A DNA stretch of 64,000 nucleotides. Source: Ignelater luminosus (taxonomy: Eukaryota > Arthropoda > Insecta > Coleoptera > Elateridae). The notes below the pieces were generated by a model. It was not told the origin of the DNA. It saw only the letters and a program-made list of their open reading frames with translations, and did not search any database. Of this stretch, positions 11,618 to 23,843 are shown piece by piece. The stretch spans positions 211,218 to 275,217 of the forward strand of contig VTPC01004454.1 in NCBI GenBank assembly GCA_011009095.1, read 5' to 3'. Position numbers and translations under genes: made by a program. Position 1 is the first letter of the stretch. Every line of letters starts with the position of its first letter.

Positions 11618-14600
11618 TCAATAATCATTATCAAATCTATCATCGTGTTCCCACCCTTTATTATTTCTATTACCACCTCCATGTCCTTTTTTACCACTAT
11701 TACCCCAATTTTTTCCACCCTTTTTCTGATTGCTATCCCACCCACCAGAATTCTCTTTACTATGGTCTCTCCAATTCGAATTACTTGATTCATCAGTGGC
11801 AACACGATTTCTTTGCAATCTAGCTCCAGCACCAAGGATAGGTCTTCCCATCTTTTCACGATTGTTTGCATTCGATTTAATATCTTTCAATTTATCCATG
11901 TCATTATTACTACATTCAGAATTAAAGTTCTGAGAATTGTAACCTTGTGAACTGCTGTAGTTTAGCGATGAATCCGAATGCAAGTTAAATTGATCGTTGT
12001 GAGAGTTATTTGTTTGTTCACTAACAGGCGAAGTTGATTCTGGTGGAGTTACCTGTAAAACGCTGACTGTGCTTTGGTAATTGTCAAGGGATTTGTTTGT
12101 GTGCGTAGTTTGTATGCTTAAGGCACTGTGAGTACCCTAAAAAATATTAAGATATGTTATGTATGTTTAGATTATTTCAGCAATTTACAAGTGTAAAACT
12201 GTTATTTTTCATGCATTCCACAACCATTTAGTGAAAAAAAAAAAATTGTAGGTGTAAAGTAGCCGAGCCATTGTAACACGCCACCTGTTAAGCATTGTGT
12301 TTCACCACAAAAGCAAAGCATTATGATGATATGAAAAGAAAGGATTTACTTGATGTAATTCTGTGGTTCATATAAAATTTACTTACAAAATAAGATTTAA
12401 GTATAGCAGTTTTTTCTAATAGTTAAGTATCTGATTTATCAACACAAAGGCCACAGGTTGATCCCAGGAAAGTTCTGGCATCTTGCAAACAGAAAGAGAT
12501 CTGTAAAAGGATGCCATCCTCTGGGAGGAATGTAAAGCAGTGGATCCTGTTTGATTACAATGTTAAATATCCCTACTCTCAGAGTAATAAGTCTTGAGAC
12601 CTCACTTTGAGGGATCATATCTCAAAACTTATCCAACGGATTTTAATAAAACAAGTTTGATTTTAAAGGCAATTTATTTCTGTGAAAGCATATGCAATTT
12701 CAGAATTTTCCAAACAGGAGTTTATTTTATTAGGGCAAAATATGTTCGTAAAATCTGACTTCACACGTATTTTAAGAATACCTGCATTCAAAAATTAATT
12801 GATAAGAAAGTATTCATCCCACAAAATAATACTTATTGCTACATTTTAATCCAGTTAAAACACTTACAAGATCTCCAAGACGGCTTAGCCGACAAAAGAC
12901 ACATTTTAATCACAAATCGTTCATCGATAAGCTGTACAACTATCATAAAAATTGGCCCTGCGGTTTTTGAGATACGAGCCTTCAAAGTGAGGGGGCCAAG
13001 ACTTATTGCTCTGAGAGTAGTAGGTGACAAAATGACAATAGCAGTCAAAGCCATGAAATCCAAGGGAACAAATGTGACCTGAAGCCTCAGTTATAAAAAA
13101 CAAAACAAAAAGAATGTCAATATGAACCACTTTTATTACATCATTTGGGGAAAAATAAAATCAGGCAGTAAACAATGTCAAAACTAATTTTTAGTGTAGT
13201 ATTTTTATATTTCATTTACAAAAACCAAACACCCATAGACAATTACAAAAAATGCATGTACAAAATGATGTTACCTGGAAATTAGCCATAGCTTTATCAC
13301 CGAGTTGTTCTTGATAGAATTTCTGTAAGTCAGTAGGTAATAAACTGAAACGATTATAAACCACATCTAATGCTAACAGCATCCAAACTCTACAGGTCTG
13401 TGTTAAGTTTGTATTGTTTGCTAATATGTGGCGAATTCGCATTAAAATCTCTTGCATTTTTTGTGGACAGTCTGCTTTAATAGCTGCTCCATTCAGGTAT
13501 AACTATAAAATTATTTTTTTATTAATTAAACATCTTTAACACTGTCTTGCAATTCAAACATTTTGCTTAAATCTTTATGGCCAATTACTAACTGAATATT
13601 TTAGAATTGTGGTTAAGTTAAATTTTATACTGAACTAAACTTTCCCATTTTGCTTCTAAAGCTAGTGTTTCGCAAAACACTGCCAATTTATTCTATGATT
13701 TATCATGAACAGTAATCAAGCAAAACGAAAAAAATTAAATTTGCTATTTTATCTCAAAAGAGAGCAATGAAGAATAATCATAATTTGATAAACAATTTGC
13801 AGTTTGTATGTAAATCAGAGACAATAAAATTTCTAAACTATATTGTTACTATTCTCCTAGAATAATTAACAATTATTAGTTTAACAATAAAGTAACAAAA
13901 ATTTTAAATAAAGATAGTCTTTGCAAATATCTACAATGTGCTATAATTGTGTTTTTTATAAATCTCAAAATCTCAAGCTCTCTTTAGATTTTACTTAGTG
14001 AGATGCAAAATCCTGCATATTTTTCTTTACATGGTTAAAAATGATTCTAATCTAATTGTTAGTGAGATTTTCAATTACGCCAAAAGGTTTGTTCATACAG
14101 AAATATAAAATTATCAGCAACTACCTGCCGTTTGTGTATTGGACGTATTGGTGATCTCAAAATTCTTATACAGAACTCAAACATCTAATGTGCAATAGCT
14201 GCTGATAGCTTCGGACTGTTGTATGAACAAACATAAAGAGATACAAAAAGTGATTTTATTCATATGAATTTGTTTACATCACAATTATTAATTAGAGTAT
14301 TAAATACCTTCAGCATAATGTAAATGATTGATTTTTTTTATTAGGTTGGCAATTAAAGAAAATGTTATTCATTCATTGAAGCTAGATAATAAAATTAAAA
14401 AACAGTTGCTTGACTGTCACGTGATCAACACTCTGATTGGTCAAATTGCATGCTTGTTCTCATTATGCTGATTTATGTACAATAAATATCATTTGACATT
14501 AACATTAGTTTTCAGATTTCTAATATAGAATGTCAGATTGTGACACTTCACAATGTCAAAAACCTAACCTAAAACATGAATGGATAATAGAATTATTATG

Positions 14601-16570
14601 TTGACAGCACTCATACTAGTAAACTAACCTTCAAAACTAGTGCTATCATTTTGACAACCAGACTATCCAGAGTACTAAATTTAATTAAAAATCACAGTAC
14701 CCATCCTGTGTTGTTAAAATTTAATTGGTTTGTATTCCAGGGTTGCCAGATGTACAGTATTTACCGTAAACATTTTGTACGATCTTTTGAGGCTAGATTT
14801 GTGGCAAATAATTTTCGAGATTAGAGTGAATTTTAAATAGGTAATTACAATATTCTTCCAGAGTAGTTCCTTGGTAACATCCAACATCCTTAGGTTGGCA
14901 GTTATTTATTTATAATCACAGATTAAATAAAGATCAGATATATTACTTCGACAAATTTGTGGATTCTATTGATCTCTCTCTTTTAAAGCAACTCCCAGAG
15001 CTTGCTATTTTGACATGTACTGCGCAAGTGGCACAGCATGGTATGCACTTTTCTTAAAACACACGTAAAAGAGTAGGCATGGTAAACTCCCAGAGCTGAA
15101 AATGTAAATGTGCAGACAAAAAATGGGAACATTGGTGGAATAGGGAGTGAAATATCTGACATTTATTTAATCTGTGTTATAATAATCTATATATGCGCAG
15201 CAGACGTATGTATAGTACGTTTTTATATTATAAAATTCAGAGTAGGCCTTGACATGACCTTTTTGTAACAGTGTACTCTGAAGTTTCACTAATAAGAGTT
15301 ACTAAATACATATTTATACATTAAAGGTCTGTCATTTATATCATTGTTTTAAATAAACATGAATTGTCAACGTATGTAGTTTTGTAGGTTGTAAACCTGA
15401 ATTTGCTGCATCTTTATCATACATTGTACAGCCTGAATTCTATAATAATAAAAAAACAGGCTGTAGTGGTAATGGTCAGTAAACTCAAAGGTTAAAGCGT
15501 GCGATCGCAAGGTTTCTACTCTGATTGGATACAAGTATTTTGAAAACTGCCTTATGTAGAATGTGGTAACTTCAAAAATTGTTTTCTCTTCACAGGGGCT
15601 TTTTTTTTAATTTAAAGCATGTTTTGGTTATCATAATAATTTTTTTTTAATAATGACTATTTTTATATAAAATTCACTGTAACTAAATAAAGATACGGTA
15701 ATTTTATAGCTTGTACGGTAATTTCGGAAGAGTTGATACAGAATTTTTAGGCTGAACGTCTGGCAACCCTTTTGTATTCTTTTCAGTTGAACTCAAATAG
15801 CCACTTTCAAATAAAGAACTTGATTAAGATTTACCTGCGAAGTGAAAAGTTCTAAATCAGGAGGTTGTGATGAATCCAAAAGCATTTCAAAATATTGCAC
15901 AACAGGACCTGCAAGAAATTTTATAACTCGTCCATCAGCCAATCGTGCTTTATGATAAAATTCCCCCAACATTCGTATTGAATTACGAAAAGCAACTGGA
16001 GTCAAACGCTGAAGCTGTCTGCAGCCTGAAAGAAAGTCTTTATTTCTATATTATTAGTTGAAAAAAAAATACAACTTGCCTTCAAAATCATTTTGAATGT
16101 GTGTAATAAACAAATTCCGAATCTTTTGCTCATGTATTTCTGTTGTTATAAATGAATAAGACGATACCATAGTAACTAGCTTTGTGGCTAAACTTGCATC
16201 TTGTAAGCATTTCGAATAAATATAATTGAAACTTTCTCTAAAATCTCAATAATTACATAGTGTACTTTTACAAAAAAAACAAAAATTAATCAACTTACAC
16301 AACTTCCGCACCAGAATTGCATTCCTGGCTCCAGCTTTGTACAATATTCTTTAATTTCTGATTTAACAAGATACCATCATCATTTGCATCTAGCTGTTCT
16401 ATAAGCGACAACAATCGTGGGTATTGTTGACAATTTAAAGTTGTTGCATTCAAATCTTTTGTAAGAGTATCATTAAAATCAGTGTTTGGTACACCACCAG
16501 GTCGAGGTGTACTTGGATTCTTGTTCAAATTTAACCATCCTCTACCTCTTCCAGTGCCGCTGCCAGACAT
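11618..16570 (-). CDS. MIF4G-domain protein, CTIF/MIF4GD-like (five exons, 455 aa)
   Basis: Coding exons on the minus strand are 16570-16299, 16237-16080, 16025-15835, 13502-13275 and 12136-11618. They sum to 1368 nt, exactly 456 codons with the stop, and all phases join. The protein starts MSGSGTGRGRGWLNL (an RG-type patch). An all-helical region of about residues 50-285 follows, with YPRLLSLIEQLDAND, QKIRNLFITHIQNDFEGCRQ, GEFYHKARLADGRVIKFL and RIRHILANNTNLTQTCRVWM, matching MIF4G (eIF4G middle) folds. These usually bind translation or mRNA-cap factors. The tail of about 170 residues is low-complexity and Ser/Asn/Gly-rich. It contains GRPILGAGARLQRN and ends KGWEHDDRFDNDY. The class CTIF/MIF4GD-like (insect CG13124 type) is from memory of the family; MIF4G itself is fairly secure. 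Introns are 61, 54, 2332 and 1138 nt; the two long ones carry TE insertions. Intron 2 uses a GC donor. Confidence 0.88.
12455..12545. repeat. possible retroposon 3'-end fragment
   Basis: The stretch around GATGCCATCCTCTGGGAGGA resembles the 3' regions of insect non-LTR or SINE families. There is no supporting coding sequence. Confidence 0.25.
12571..13022. repeat. TIR element in intron 4 of the MIF4G gene
   Basis: The left arm (CTACTCTCAGAGTAATAAG, then CTCACTTTGA and ATCTCAAAA) is repeated inverted at the right (TTTTTGAGATACG, TCAAAGTGAG, CTTATTGCTCTGAGAGTAG). The arms are about 65 bp with a few mismatches. The interior is noncoding. Confidence 0.75.
14345..14590 (+). repeat. dispersed repeat family, copy B
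   Basis: It carries CTGTCACGTGATCAACACTC, GCATGCTTGTTCTCAT and TTAGTTTTCAGATTTCTAAT and ends in GTCAAAAACCTAACCT. It is nearly collinear with the reverse complement of 39535-39775. It lies in intron 3 of the MIF4G gene. Noncoding; it could be a SINE or MITE. Confidence 0.7.
14738..15771. mobile_element. hAT-type non-autonomous element with 8-bp TSD
   Basis: The termini are CAGGGTTGCCAGA and the inverted TCTGGCAACCCTT. A perfect 8-bp direct repeat TTGTATTC flanks them (14730-14737 and 15772-15779), which is the hAT signature length. An inner TACGGTAA / TTACCGTA pair is also inverted. No transposase is recognisable in the 1034 bp. The right end is only about 60 bp from the donor of the MIF4G exon 3 (15835). 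Confidence 0.85.
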
Positions 16571-17059
16571 TTTATTAGGATTTATTTATTTATGTGCTGA
16601 ATTAACCTAAAAATTTCGGGATGCCATGCAAATTGTAAAAACAAGCTTCATCGTAGCTGCGTTATACAATATTGCTTTAACTGAAGCATTTGTTATAATA
16701 CTTATTGCTATACACAATGATTTATTCTATTTTAAGCTAACTTACTTTCCGAAAAATAATTAACGTTAAAATACGCTTTATAGCAACAGTTATAACCTCA
16801 ATTCCGAAACATTTTTTATTTTACAGAAATCTGCCATATGGACTGTGATTTAACTTGTTTAGATTTTTATTGCGGGTTTGCCATATCTAAGTATAATTTT
16901 TTAAAATTTATATTACCAATATTTTTTATTTATTACATAATCTATACAGTTTGATAAAAATGATAATAATCTGACTTTTATTTTGGAAATATTATTTCGA
17001 GAATGTTCTGGAAAGTTTTATTTTAGGTGCTTATTAGAATTTTCTGAAGCAAATGTGTC
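16571..17059. promoter_or_regulatory. divergent promoter region between MIF4G gene and candidate ZIP 5' exon
   Basis: This interval of about 490 bp lies between the start codon of the minus-strand MIF4G gene and the GC-richer candidate leader exon on the plus strand. It has no TE signature. No clear TATA box is seen. A perfect heat-shock element lies near the right side. Confidence 0.5.
16996..17013. promoter_or_regulatory. four-unit heat-shock element (HSF site)
   Basis: The sequence is TTCgaGAAtgTTCtgGAA: four perfectly spaced alternating nGAAn/nTTCn units, continuing as agTTT (an imperfect fifth). HSF trimers bind three or more such units. It lies about 430 bp upstream of the MIF4G start codon and just ahead of the candidate leader exon of the ZIP transporter. 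Confidence 0.65.
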
Positions 17060-17218
17060 ATCAGCGCTTCCGCTTCGTCAGTTCTCGGTGACACTTCGTC
17101 GGAGTCTATCCTATTTTTTTTAATGAGGTGTACACTCGTAGCAAAAAATCTTGAAGTAGTCGGCGTCGTCATCTAAATTTTGTTTTAGTGCATAGCCGTG
17201 TGGTGGGAATCTTCCTTG
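17060..17218 (+). other. candidate 5'UTR exon of the ZIP transporter gene
   Basis: This is a GC-richer, TE-free segment with CTTCGTCAG and GTCGGCGTCGTCATC patches that ends at a good donor (CTTG|GTATGT). It lacks a useful ORF. The next plus-strand host exon is at 43121, where an acceptor (TTTTTCAG) precedes the ZIP start codon by six bases. That implies a noncoding exon somewhere upstream. Pairing them gives an intron of about 25.9 kb. This is inference from position only. Confidence 0.4.
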
Positions 17219-18785
17219 GTATGTACTTTTCTCCATTTCAAATAAAATTTGCAAATTGATATTAATTTAACACGAAAATCAAGTGTGGCGGTTAATTAAT
17301 CCGTGCCGGATGTTTGGTCAGTATATTGGGCATTTCTACTTTTAACCCCTTTTATGGTCAAGATTATGTGTTCGCTTATATTTGTTGTTTTATTGAGCAA
17401 CTTTTATGGTTATAGTGATTGCAGTAGTTTAAAAATGATTTTCTGATCGGTAGTGTTTAATTAAGTAATAAATAAGCATTTATTTAATTAGAAGAAATTA
17501 ATGAACCATTAATCAGGACAATTGTCATTAAAAGATTTGGTTTTGATTGGCCTATCCATTTAGAAAATGCATCATTCTCGTAAACTTTAGTTTAGATAAC
17601 CTAAATTATGAATTTTTAACCACGAGATTTTTAAATCAAGATTCATGGAATAGGTATGTTGAGAATATTTATGTAAAACTGTTCACTTGTTGTGATAAAA
17701 AGGAGACGCATGACATTTATGAGTTAATTTGCTTACTATAACTTTGTGTGAGTATCGTTGATTTCAGGCCGAGGTGTTTAGGATGATATCGTAGGTATAT
17801 GCTGGAACTGATTATTTTTAGGATACAATTTCATTATAAAATTCATTTCGATAACGTACTGTGGTGACAACATTATTGACAAGATGTATTTAATAGGAAT
17901 GCATATGTATCACTGGCCAAATTTAGCACCTTTAATTATTAAACGCCTATAAATAAAATATAAATTGAATTACGCTTGCTGAATGTTTCATTTAAAATTA
18001 TGCTTGTGAAATATTAAATGAAATTTTCAAATTGATTAGGAAATTCCTGTTTTTAAAATTTTTGTTTTGGTTTTTATAAGGTTTTTAATCTTAAGTGGTT
18101 TGTAATTAAGCTGAATGTTTATTTGAGTGGAAAAACTATCAATGTAGATGCATAGTGTTTTTTAAAATATAAATGAATAACAACCCATCATTGGAAATAA
18201 TTTATCTATTTCTAATTTGAAATCCAACTGTGAAAGTTAAATCATTTTACTTTTTTTTATTACGCTTCATTCCTACTTGAAAAATATTTCTGTACTATCA
18301 CTCAACACAATCATGTGGAACAATGCATTTTTGCCAAGTTTTTCTTATTTCTTTTTATCAGCATAGCATAATTAATGGTCTGTAATTGATAAACCTGATT
18401 TATTGTTACTACTAATAAAATGAAAGTGGAACCATAATTAACTGAGATTTATTAACACGATATTGTAATCAAATTAATATGTGGATAATAGGGGAATCAT
18501 TTGAATGAAAGTTATTTTTAAAACATAACAGTAGTATTCAAATTTATCATAATCTTTATTTCTGAAGATGCCATATGTTGCTAAGTAAATAAGGTGTAGA
18601 TAATATCTGAATAGAGAGAAGATTGTTATGGACTACAGTTAATTTCTATTCTCAATGATTATCAAGGTGTATCTTTAAATTGAGAATAAGCATAAAGCGC
18701 GTTTAAAAAATGATTAAATGTAATTGTCAAAGTGACAGAGGTTAATTTGCTGTCATTATGAATTATTTTGTTTCTTAAACAAACA
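17219..18785. other. gene-free stretch (presumed first intron of the ZIP gene)
   Basis: It is AT-rich and I see no coding sequence or repeat structure until the MITE at 18786. Confidence 0.35.
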
Positions 18786-19001
18786 GAGTGAAGGAGTTAA
18801 CTTCAAGTCATAATGGTGATGGAACAAACATACGCCTGCACATTTTTTTTTTTTTAGGGGGAGAAGACAGGATTATTTTCAAGTTATGGATATCAAAGCA
18901 CAGTATAATGCTAAAGATTCAGTAATTTCACTGCCTGTTGGTGCACAAACGTATGTTTGTTCCATCATGATTATGACTTGAAGTTAGCTCCTTTTTCACT
19001 C
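18786..19001. repeat. 216-bp palindromic MITE, copy 1
   Basis: The arms contain GAGTGAA..GGAG(T/C)TAACTTC, then AAGTCATAAT and GGAACAAACATAC, inverted at the right. TA follows the right end (19002-19003); the left flank is CA. A second copy lies at 28150-28327. Confidence 0.8.
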
Positions 19002-19784
19002 TATTAGTGTTATTGATGCATCAGCTGTTATTTTAATTTTAAAAAAATACGTATTATCATTGCTGCCAACTTAATTTTAGCTTTTCTTATCAGCTTAACA
19101 GAAAAAGACTTATGTTTTAGACACCCATCTGAAAAGTTAATATTAGGTAGTTTGGAAAAAATGTCTTAACAAAATTCAAAATAATTATATTAAACAGAAA
19201 ACAGAAATTAATGTTAAATTATATCATCTTTTGCTCCTAAGTTCCTCCGTGGTACCACTGCCGATTTCATTGAAATTTCTGTCTGTAAAGAAATATTCTA
19301 TTGGGCAGAATAGATGGCAGTCAGATAGAGCACCATCAGAACTATATACTGACTAAAGAAGAACATTCCATCCGAGCTCAATAATTTTTTGTGAAGTTGT
19401 AACTCAATGTAGGAATTTTGGTGGTCATTTTATGGACTTACCAAGTTTTCTGTGTGTTTCCATGTTCCGAACTGACCAGATAATCTACATGTGGTGTTAA
19501 CAGGAGCTTTGGTGATCATTTGTAAAGATTTCACTTGATTAATCTTTAAATGGGGATCAGAACTCGGTTTCTTTCTTAAGGTAGTGTCACCGCTTCAAAA
19601 ATTTTTAAATTTTCATTATCTTTTTTTGAACTCATTACAATTTAAGAATTTTTTGATTTTGTATGTTTGTTTAAGATGACTCAACTAAATAAAATAATGT
19701 TAAAATGCTTTTTCACTTGTATGTAGTATTTTAGATCTCATTTTTTTAGAGAAAAAAATTGAGAATAAAAAATGGTTTAGAAAA

Positions 19785-20083
19785 ACGACATCTTTTTCTG
19801 ATTTTTTGACGAGTTTGGGAGCTATACAAATAAATAGCTGTCATTACTGTTACATGTTGTAGGTTATAGTGCTGTCTTTACATGCCGCTTTGATGTTGTT
19901 TAAACAAGAAAAAATGAAAACCAGTAAGTGAATAGTTTACAGTATAATTATAAGTTATAGGACTACATTTAAATAGCAAGATAAGCATTATGTAAAGACA
20001 GCTTGATAACTAATAATATGTAACAATAGTGACAACTGTTTTATTTGTTTACCTCCAAAACTCATCAAACAGAAAGATGACGT
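19785..20083. repeat. old palindromic repeat, ~95-bp arms
   Basis: Arms pair imperfectly through ACG(A/T)CATCTTT..CTG, CAAATAAA, TGTTACAT and GCTGTCTTTACAT. No TSD is recognisable. Noncoding. Confidence 0.6.
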
Positions 20084-20253
20084 ATTTACTGTTTGACGCA
20101 GCATAAAATTTTATGCAAAATTAAAATCAAAATTCTTGTAGAGATTTAATGTTAAATTCCTTTGTGTGTGTAATAAATCTTGTGAAAAATTTTACTTATA
20201 CGCAGGCGCATTGATGCTATTTTTAACTGTGATATCTGTTGATTAACTGTGTA

Positions 20254-20519
20254 TAGAGTGATTGAAAATGAGCGAGGTTGATTTGAATTTGGCGCCACAT
20301 TTAAATTATTTTCATGTTGGCACTACTTGTTTACTTTTTGCAATCTGTCAAATCTGCATTGTTTACAAAGTATAATAACAAACAGTACTATATAACCTCA
20401 AAACCGATAGATTATATTATTTGACAGATTGCAAAAAGTTAAACAAGTAGTGCCAACATGAAAATAATTTAAATGTGGCGCCAAATTCAAACCATCCTCA
20501 CTCATTTGCAATCACTCTG
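20254..20519. repeat. 266-bp MITE with ~100-bp TIRs, TA-flanked
   Basis: The termini are (T/C)AGAGTGATTG. The arms continue through AATTTGGCGCCACATTTAAA, GTTGGCACTACTTGTTTA and TTTTTGCAATCTGTCAAA in inverted orientation. TA flanks both ends (20252-20253, 20520-20521). Confidence 0.88.
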
Positions 20520-21424
20520 TATTGTGGATTTGTTAAAAATATACATAACCTCAAACAATTATAAACACATTACAAGCAGTCACAAGTCAATAAGTGAATT
20601 ATAATAAAAATTAGTGATGGGCATAATCGAATTAATCATTTGTGTGTTATAGAAGTTTTTAAATTGATGTTAAACGGTAAAACCATAATAATTTGGAATA
20701 TTTTCTTTTCAATTGTAATATTTTTCTTTCGTCCCCTTATTTGCTATATACCTGGATCATAAAATATAATTTACAATTTCAAAACAGCTTCTTTAACAAT
20801 TTAATGCTGGAGATATTTTACATTTGAAATACAACTAATTGTTATATACTCTTAGAAATATTTGATAGTATTATATATTTGAATAATTTTTAATTTTCTC
20901 GAGATAAACACATAATCGAATGATTATTCAATTAATCACTAATAAAAATGGCTAACAGTTATTAATTTGCAGTGTCTCCAATGCACCTTCGTATGTACTA
21001 CCATCCAACTTAATTTTCTATCTGTTTATATCTTAGGTTTCTATACATGATACACTGTGTACCTGTTTGCACATATTTTACACAAGATTATGTATTTTAT
21101 AGAACAGGTTTAAAAAAAATTTATATAGCTTAACACTTAGGGTTGCCAATCAGTAATTTCAAAACGAATGATATTTTTGAAAAACGCTAAAACAGGTCAA
21201 TTTTTATTTTATATTTCAATGTTTTTAAGGTACTGTGCTTGTTTGTGACGTCATCCCCTTTCGAGCCATGACGTCATATGGAGTTTTTTAAATAGAATGC
21301 TATATTTTTTGTTTTATTTTTGGGTAGTACCTTCAAAGACCTCGTTAACGAACCCATACTCGCCACGCCTATTCTCAATAGTTTTTGAGATATGGAGTTT
21401 TTTTTTAAATAGAATGCTATATGG

Positions 21425-21760
21425 CTTAGACATGTTTGGATATCAGGGACTGAAAACAGGATCAAAACAATAATGTAATGGGTACCAGCAAATAAAAGAA
21501 GAAGAAGACCAAAGAACAGATGGTTACAAGAAGTTGAAGGATATAGTGTGGGAGTAACTGAATGGAAGGAAAAAACAAGAGATAGAAAGAAATGGAGAGA
21601 AATTGCAGAAAGATTTAAAAAAGCATAAAACCCCTACACTATGCAGCAAGAAAACGGGGACTAATCCACCCCAAAATGCGGATTGTAAAGACTTCAGCAA
21701 AGAAGCAGCGAAACTCCACTGGGAGTGTAGTGCCATGATCAATCAAAGTAGTTTTCACAC
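21425..21760 (+). pseudogene. 3' end of a non-LTR retrotransposon (LINE)
   Basis: Codons up to a TAA at 21626-21628 read RRRRPKNRWLQEVEG, then TEWKEKTRDRKKWREIAERF. This is the Arg-rich, WREIAE-type C-terminus found in many insect RTE/CR1-like reverse-transcriptase polyproteins. A 3'UTR-like tail follows to about 21745. The upstream part is missing or shifted, so this is a 5'-truncated insertion. Confidence 0.65.
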
Positions 21761-22762
21761 TGTATATTTAATATCAGTTGCATATATTTTCTAAAAATCT
21801 TATGAACCCTCAATATTTCATATATTTTAAACTAATTTAAAGAAATTCCATATAAAGTTGTTGTTCATTCAATATTACTCAATGGTAAATCTTTACATTT
21901 GCATGATAAACTGCTAAGATACAGTGATCTTCACAACTTGGATATAAGGTATAAAATAAATTAATCAATACCTTAACCATCGTAGCAAACTTTATGAAAG
22001 ACCCTTTCTCTACACTGCTGCATCTGTCTATAATAATATTCTGGATTCTCTTCAAAGATATAATCCATATAACTAAGACACAGCTCTCTTTGCTTTTAAG
22101 AAAATGATTACCATTTTGCTTTAACATCATTCTATTGTTTTCTGAATTACTATATTCTGTATTCCCTTTAAAATCTGTAGTCTTACACTTAATGAACTTA
22201 CTGTGTGGTATAATATTATAAATTTCTTAAGTTTGTGTGTTATATTATTTACTGTTACGTACATTCCCACTGCAAAAACATAGTTTTTGTATATGTAAGG
22301 TTAAGTGGAAGAGCAGCTATTAGCTAAACTTTATTGTAAGTTTCATATATTTTAACTATTATGCACTAAAAACATAATTTCACAGAGCTGAATTTGAAAA
22401 ATGCCATTTAATGTCTGACAAAGATAATTTAAAATTAGATATGAATAGGTTGTTTGACAAGGTAACTATAATTAACAAAATTCTAAATTTGCTTCAAAGA
22501 GATGAACAATTTTTCTCAAACAAGATTTCTGACAAATAGCTGTTTATACACTCAAGAGCATAACTATAGCATCACATACAATTTAGCCTTTAATAAAATT
22601 TTTTGACTTGGAATTGTTAACAATAAGTTGAATATGTCTCAAAAAGAACATTGGTTACAAAAATTGAATTTTTTGTGATAATCTAGATTTTTCTTGGAGT
22701 ACAACTATAGGACCAATTCTGAAACTTATTTATTTTCAGAACTTAACAGCTTTAAATGACAT

Positions 22763-23005
22763 TTAATAATAGGTGCGTCCTTCATTTTTCTGAATAATTT
22801 CAAAAATTCTGTTCATACTTTCAACAAGTTTATTCATGAATTCTTGTTGGAGATTCTGGAGATTATTTTGGGTTGCATTAATGATGTCTTTTAATTCTTC
22901 TGTTGTTTGGAACTGCCTGTTAGTTTCATACATTTGTCTAACCATGATTCCCCAGAGATTTTCTATAGGATTTAAATTTTTTAAAGTATGTTTTTTTAAA
23001 GGTGC
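22763..23005 (-). pseudogene. Tc1-like transposase, C-terminal fragment
   Basis: The minus strand reads LNPIENLWGIMVRQMYETNR, then FQTTEELKDIINATQNNL and NRIFEIIQKNEGRTYY stop. NPIENLWG carries the last catalytic acidic residue of Tc1/Tc3-type DDE enzymes. Sequence upstream of this block no longer matches a transposase, so only the tail of the enzyme survives. Confidence 0.75.
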
Positions 23006-23446
23006 TATAGTTATGCTCCAAGTAAAATCAAATTTGTATTTCTTATTATCTTCACATTTCAATAAACTATTAGTTGTTTCAGTTAATGTACTTTTTGAAA
23101 CGTGTAATTGTGCCATTAACAATTCCAAATCAAAATTTTTTATTAAGGAGGTACAGAACGTACAGTCAATTTAAAAAGTTTACTCCGCTGTAGGTATCTG
23201 TAACTAGTATGCACTATGGAAAAAATAAACTTTTTTCGAGATTGTACTTTTAAAAATTAATATTTCAACTTGTGATTAAATGACTTTTGGCTTGTTGAAA
23301 TTATTCTTTTATGTATGTAATTATCAAATCATTACAAAATGATTCATAATTACTATTAAATTTACATGAAATAATTAATTTTTTATTATTAAATAGTTTT
23401 TAAAAAATAATAAAAAGTTCGGCAGCGTAGCAACTTTAACCGTGTT

Positions 23447-23456
23447 TGCGCATGCG
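23447..23456. promoter_or_regulatory. NRF-1-type palindrome upstream of the Crypton ORF
   Basis: TGCGCATGCG occurs in otherwise AT-rich DNA, about 400 bp before the recombinase coding region. This palindrome is the core of NRF-1/ewg-type sites and is common in housekeeping core promoters. It could be part of the element's own promoter. Confidence 0.35.
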
Positions 23457-23652
23457 TCCACGGTATTATATTGGTGATTCGTAAGTGCGTATGTTTACAA
23501 ATAAAGCAGAGGTGAAATTTATTTAACAAGATTCTTGAAAGCAATAAAAAAATGAACGAAAAAAAAATCTTTTTTCACGTTCGTTAAAAAAAGTGCAACA
23601 TTTTTCATTAATTTTCGTTTATAAAGGATGCGTTTGTTTCATCGCGATAGAA

Positions 23653-23735
23653 GCGTGAAAAAAAGTGCCATAACGGTTCATTTTTTCACGCATTTGAGTG
23701 AAAAAAAGTATCGTAACGTGTCATTTTTTAACGCA
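23653..23735. repeat. two 43-bp tandem units, each with dyad symmetry
   Basis: Units beginning at 23655 and 23698 share GTGAAAAAAAGT, then TAACG and TCATTTTTT(C/A)ACGCA, spaced exactly 43 bp apart. Within each unit the GTGAAAAAA and TTTTTTCACGC parts are inverted. A diverged, inverted third motif lies at about 23565-23600 and a lone GTGAAAAAAGT at about 25122. They flank the tyrosine-recombinase coding region on both sides and may be recombinase-binding sites (inference). Confidence 0.6.
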
Positions 23736-23843
23736 AAATATTTAAACACAAAACATAGAAGGCTGCCGTTGTTATGATACACACTGGCATTTGTCAGAAA
23801 TTAGAACGCATCGATGTGACGCATCAAGTTAGTTCTTATTTGA

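Noticed and set aside
11486-11933. Plus-strand ORFs rich in Ile/Thr
   Set aside because: Antisense shadows of the low-complexity last exon of the MIF4G gene.
12137-13274. Extra coding exon of the MIF4G gene in intron 4
   Set aside because: The short minus-strand ORFs there fall within or beside a TIR element, and exons 4 and 5 already join in phase.
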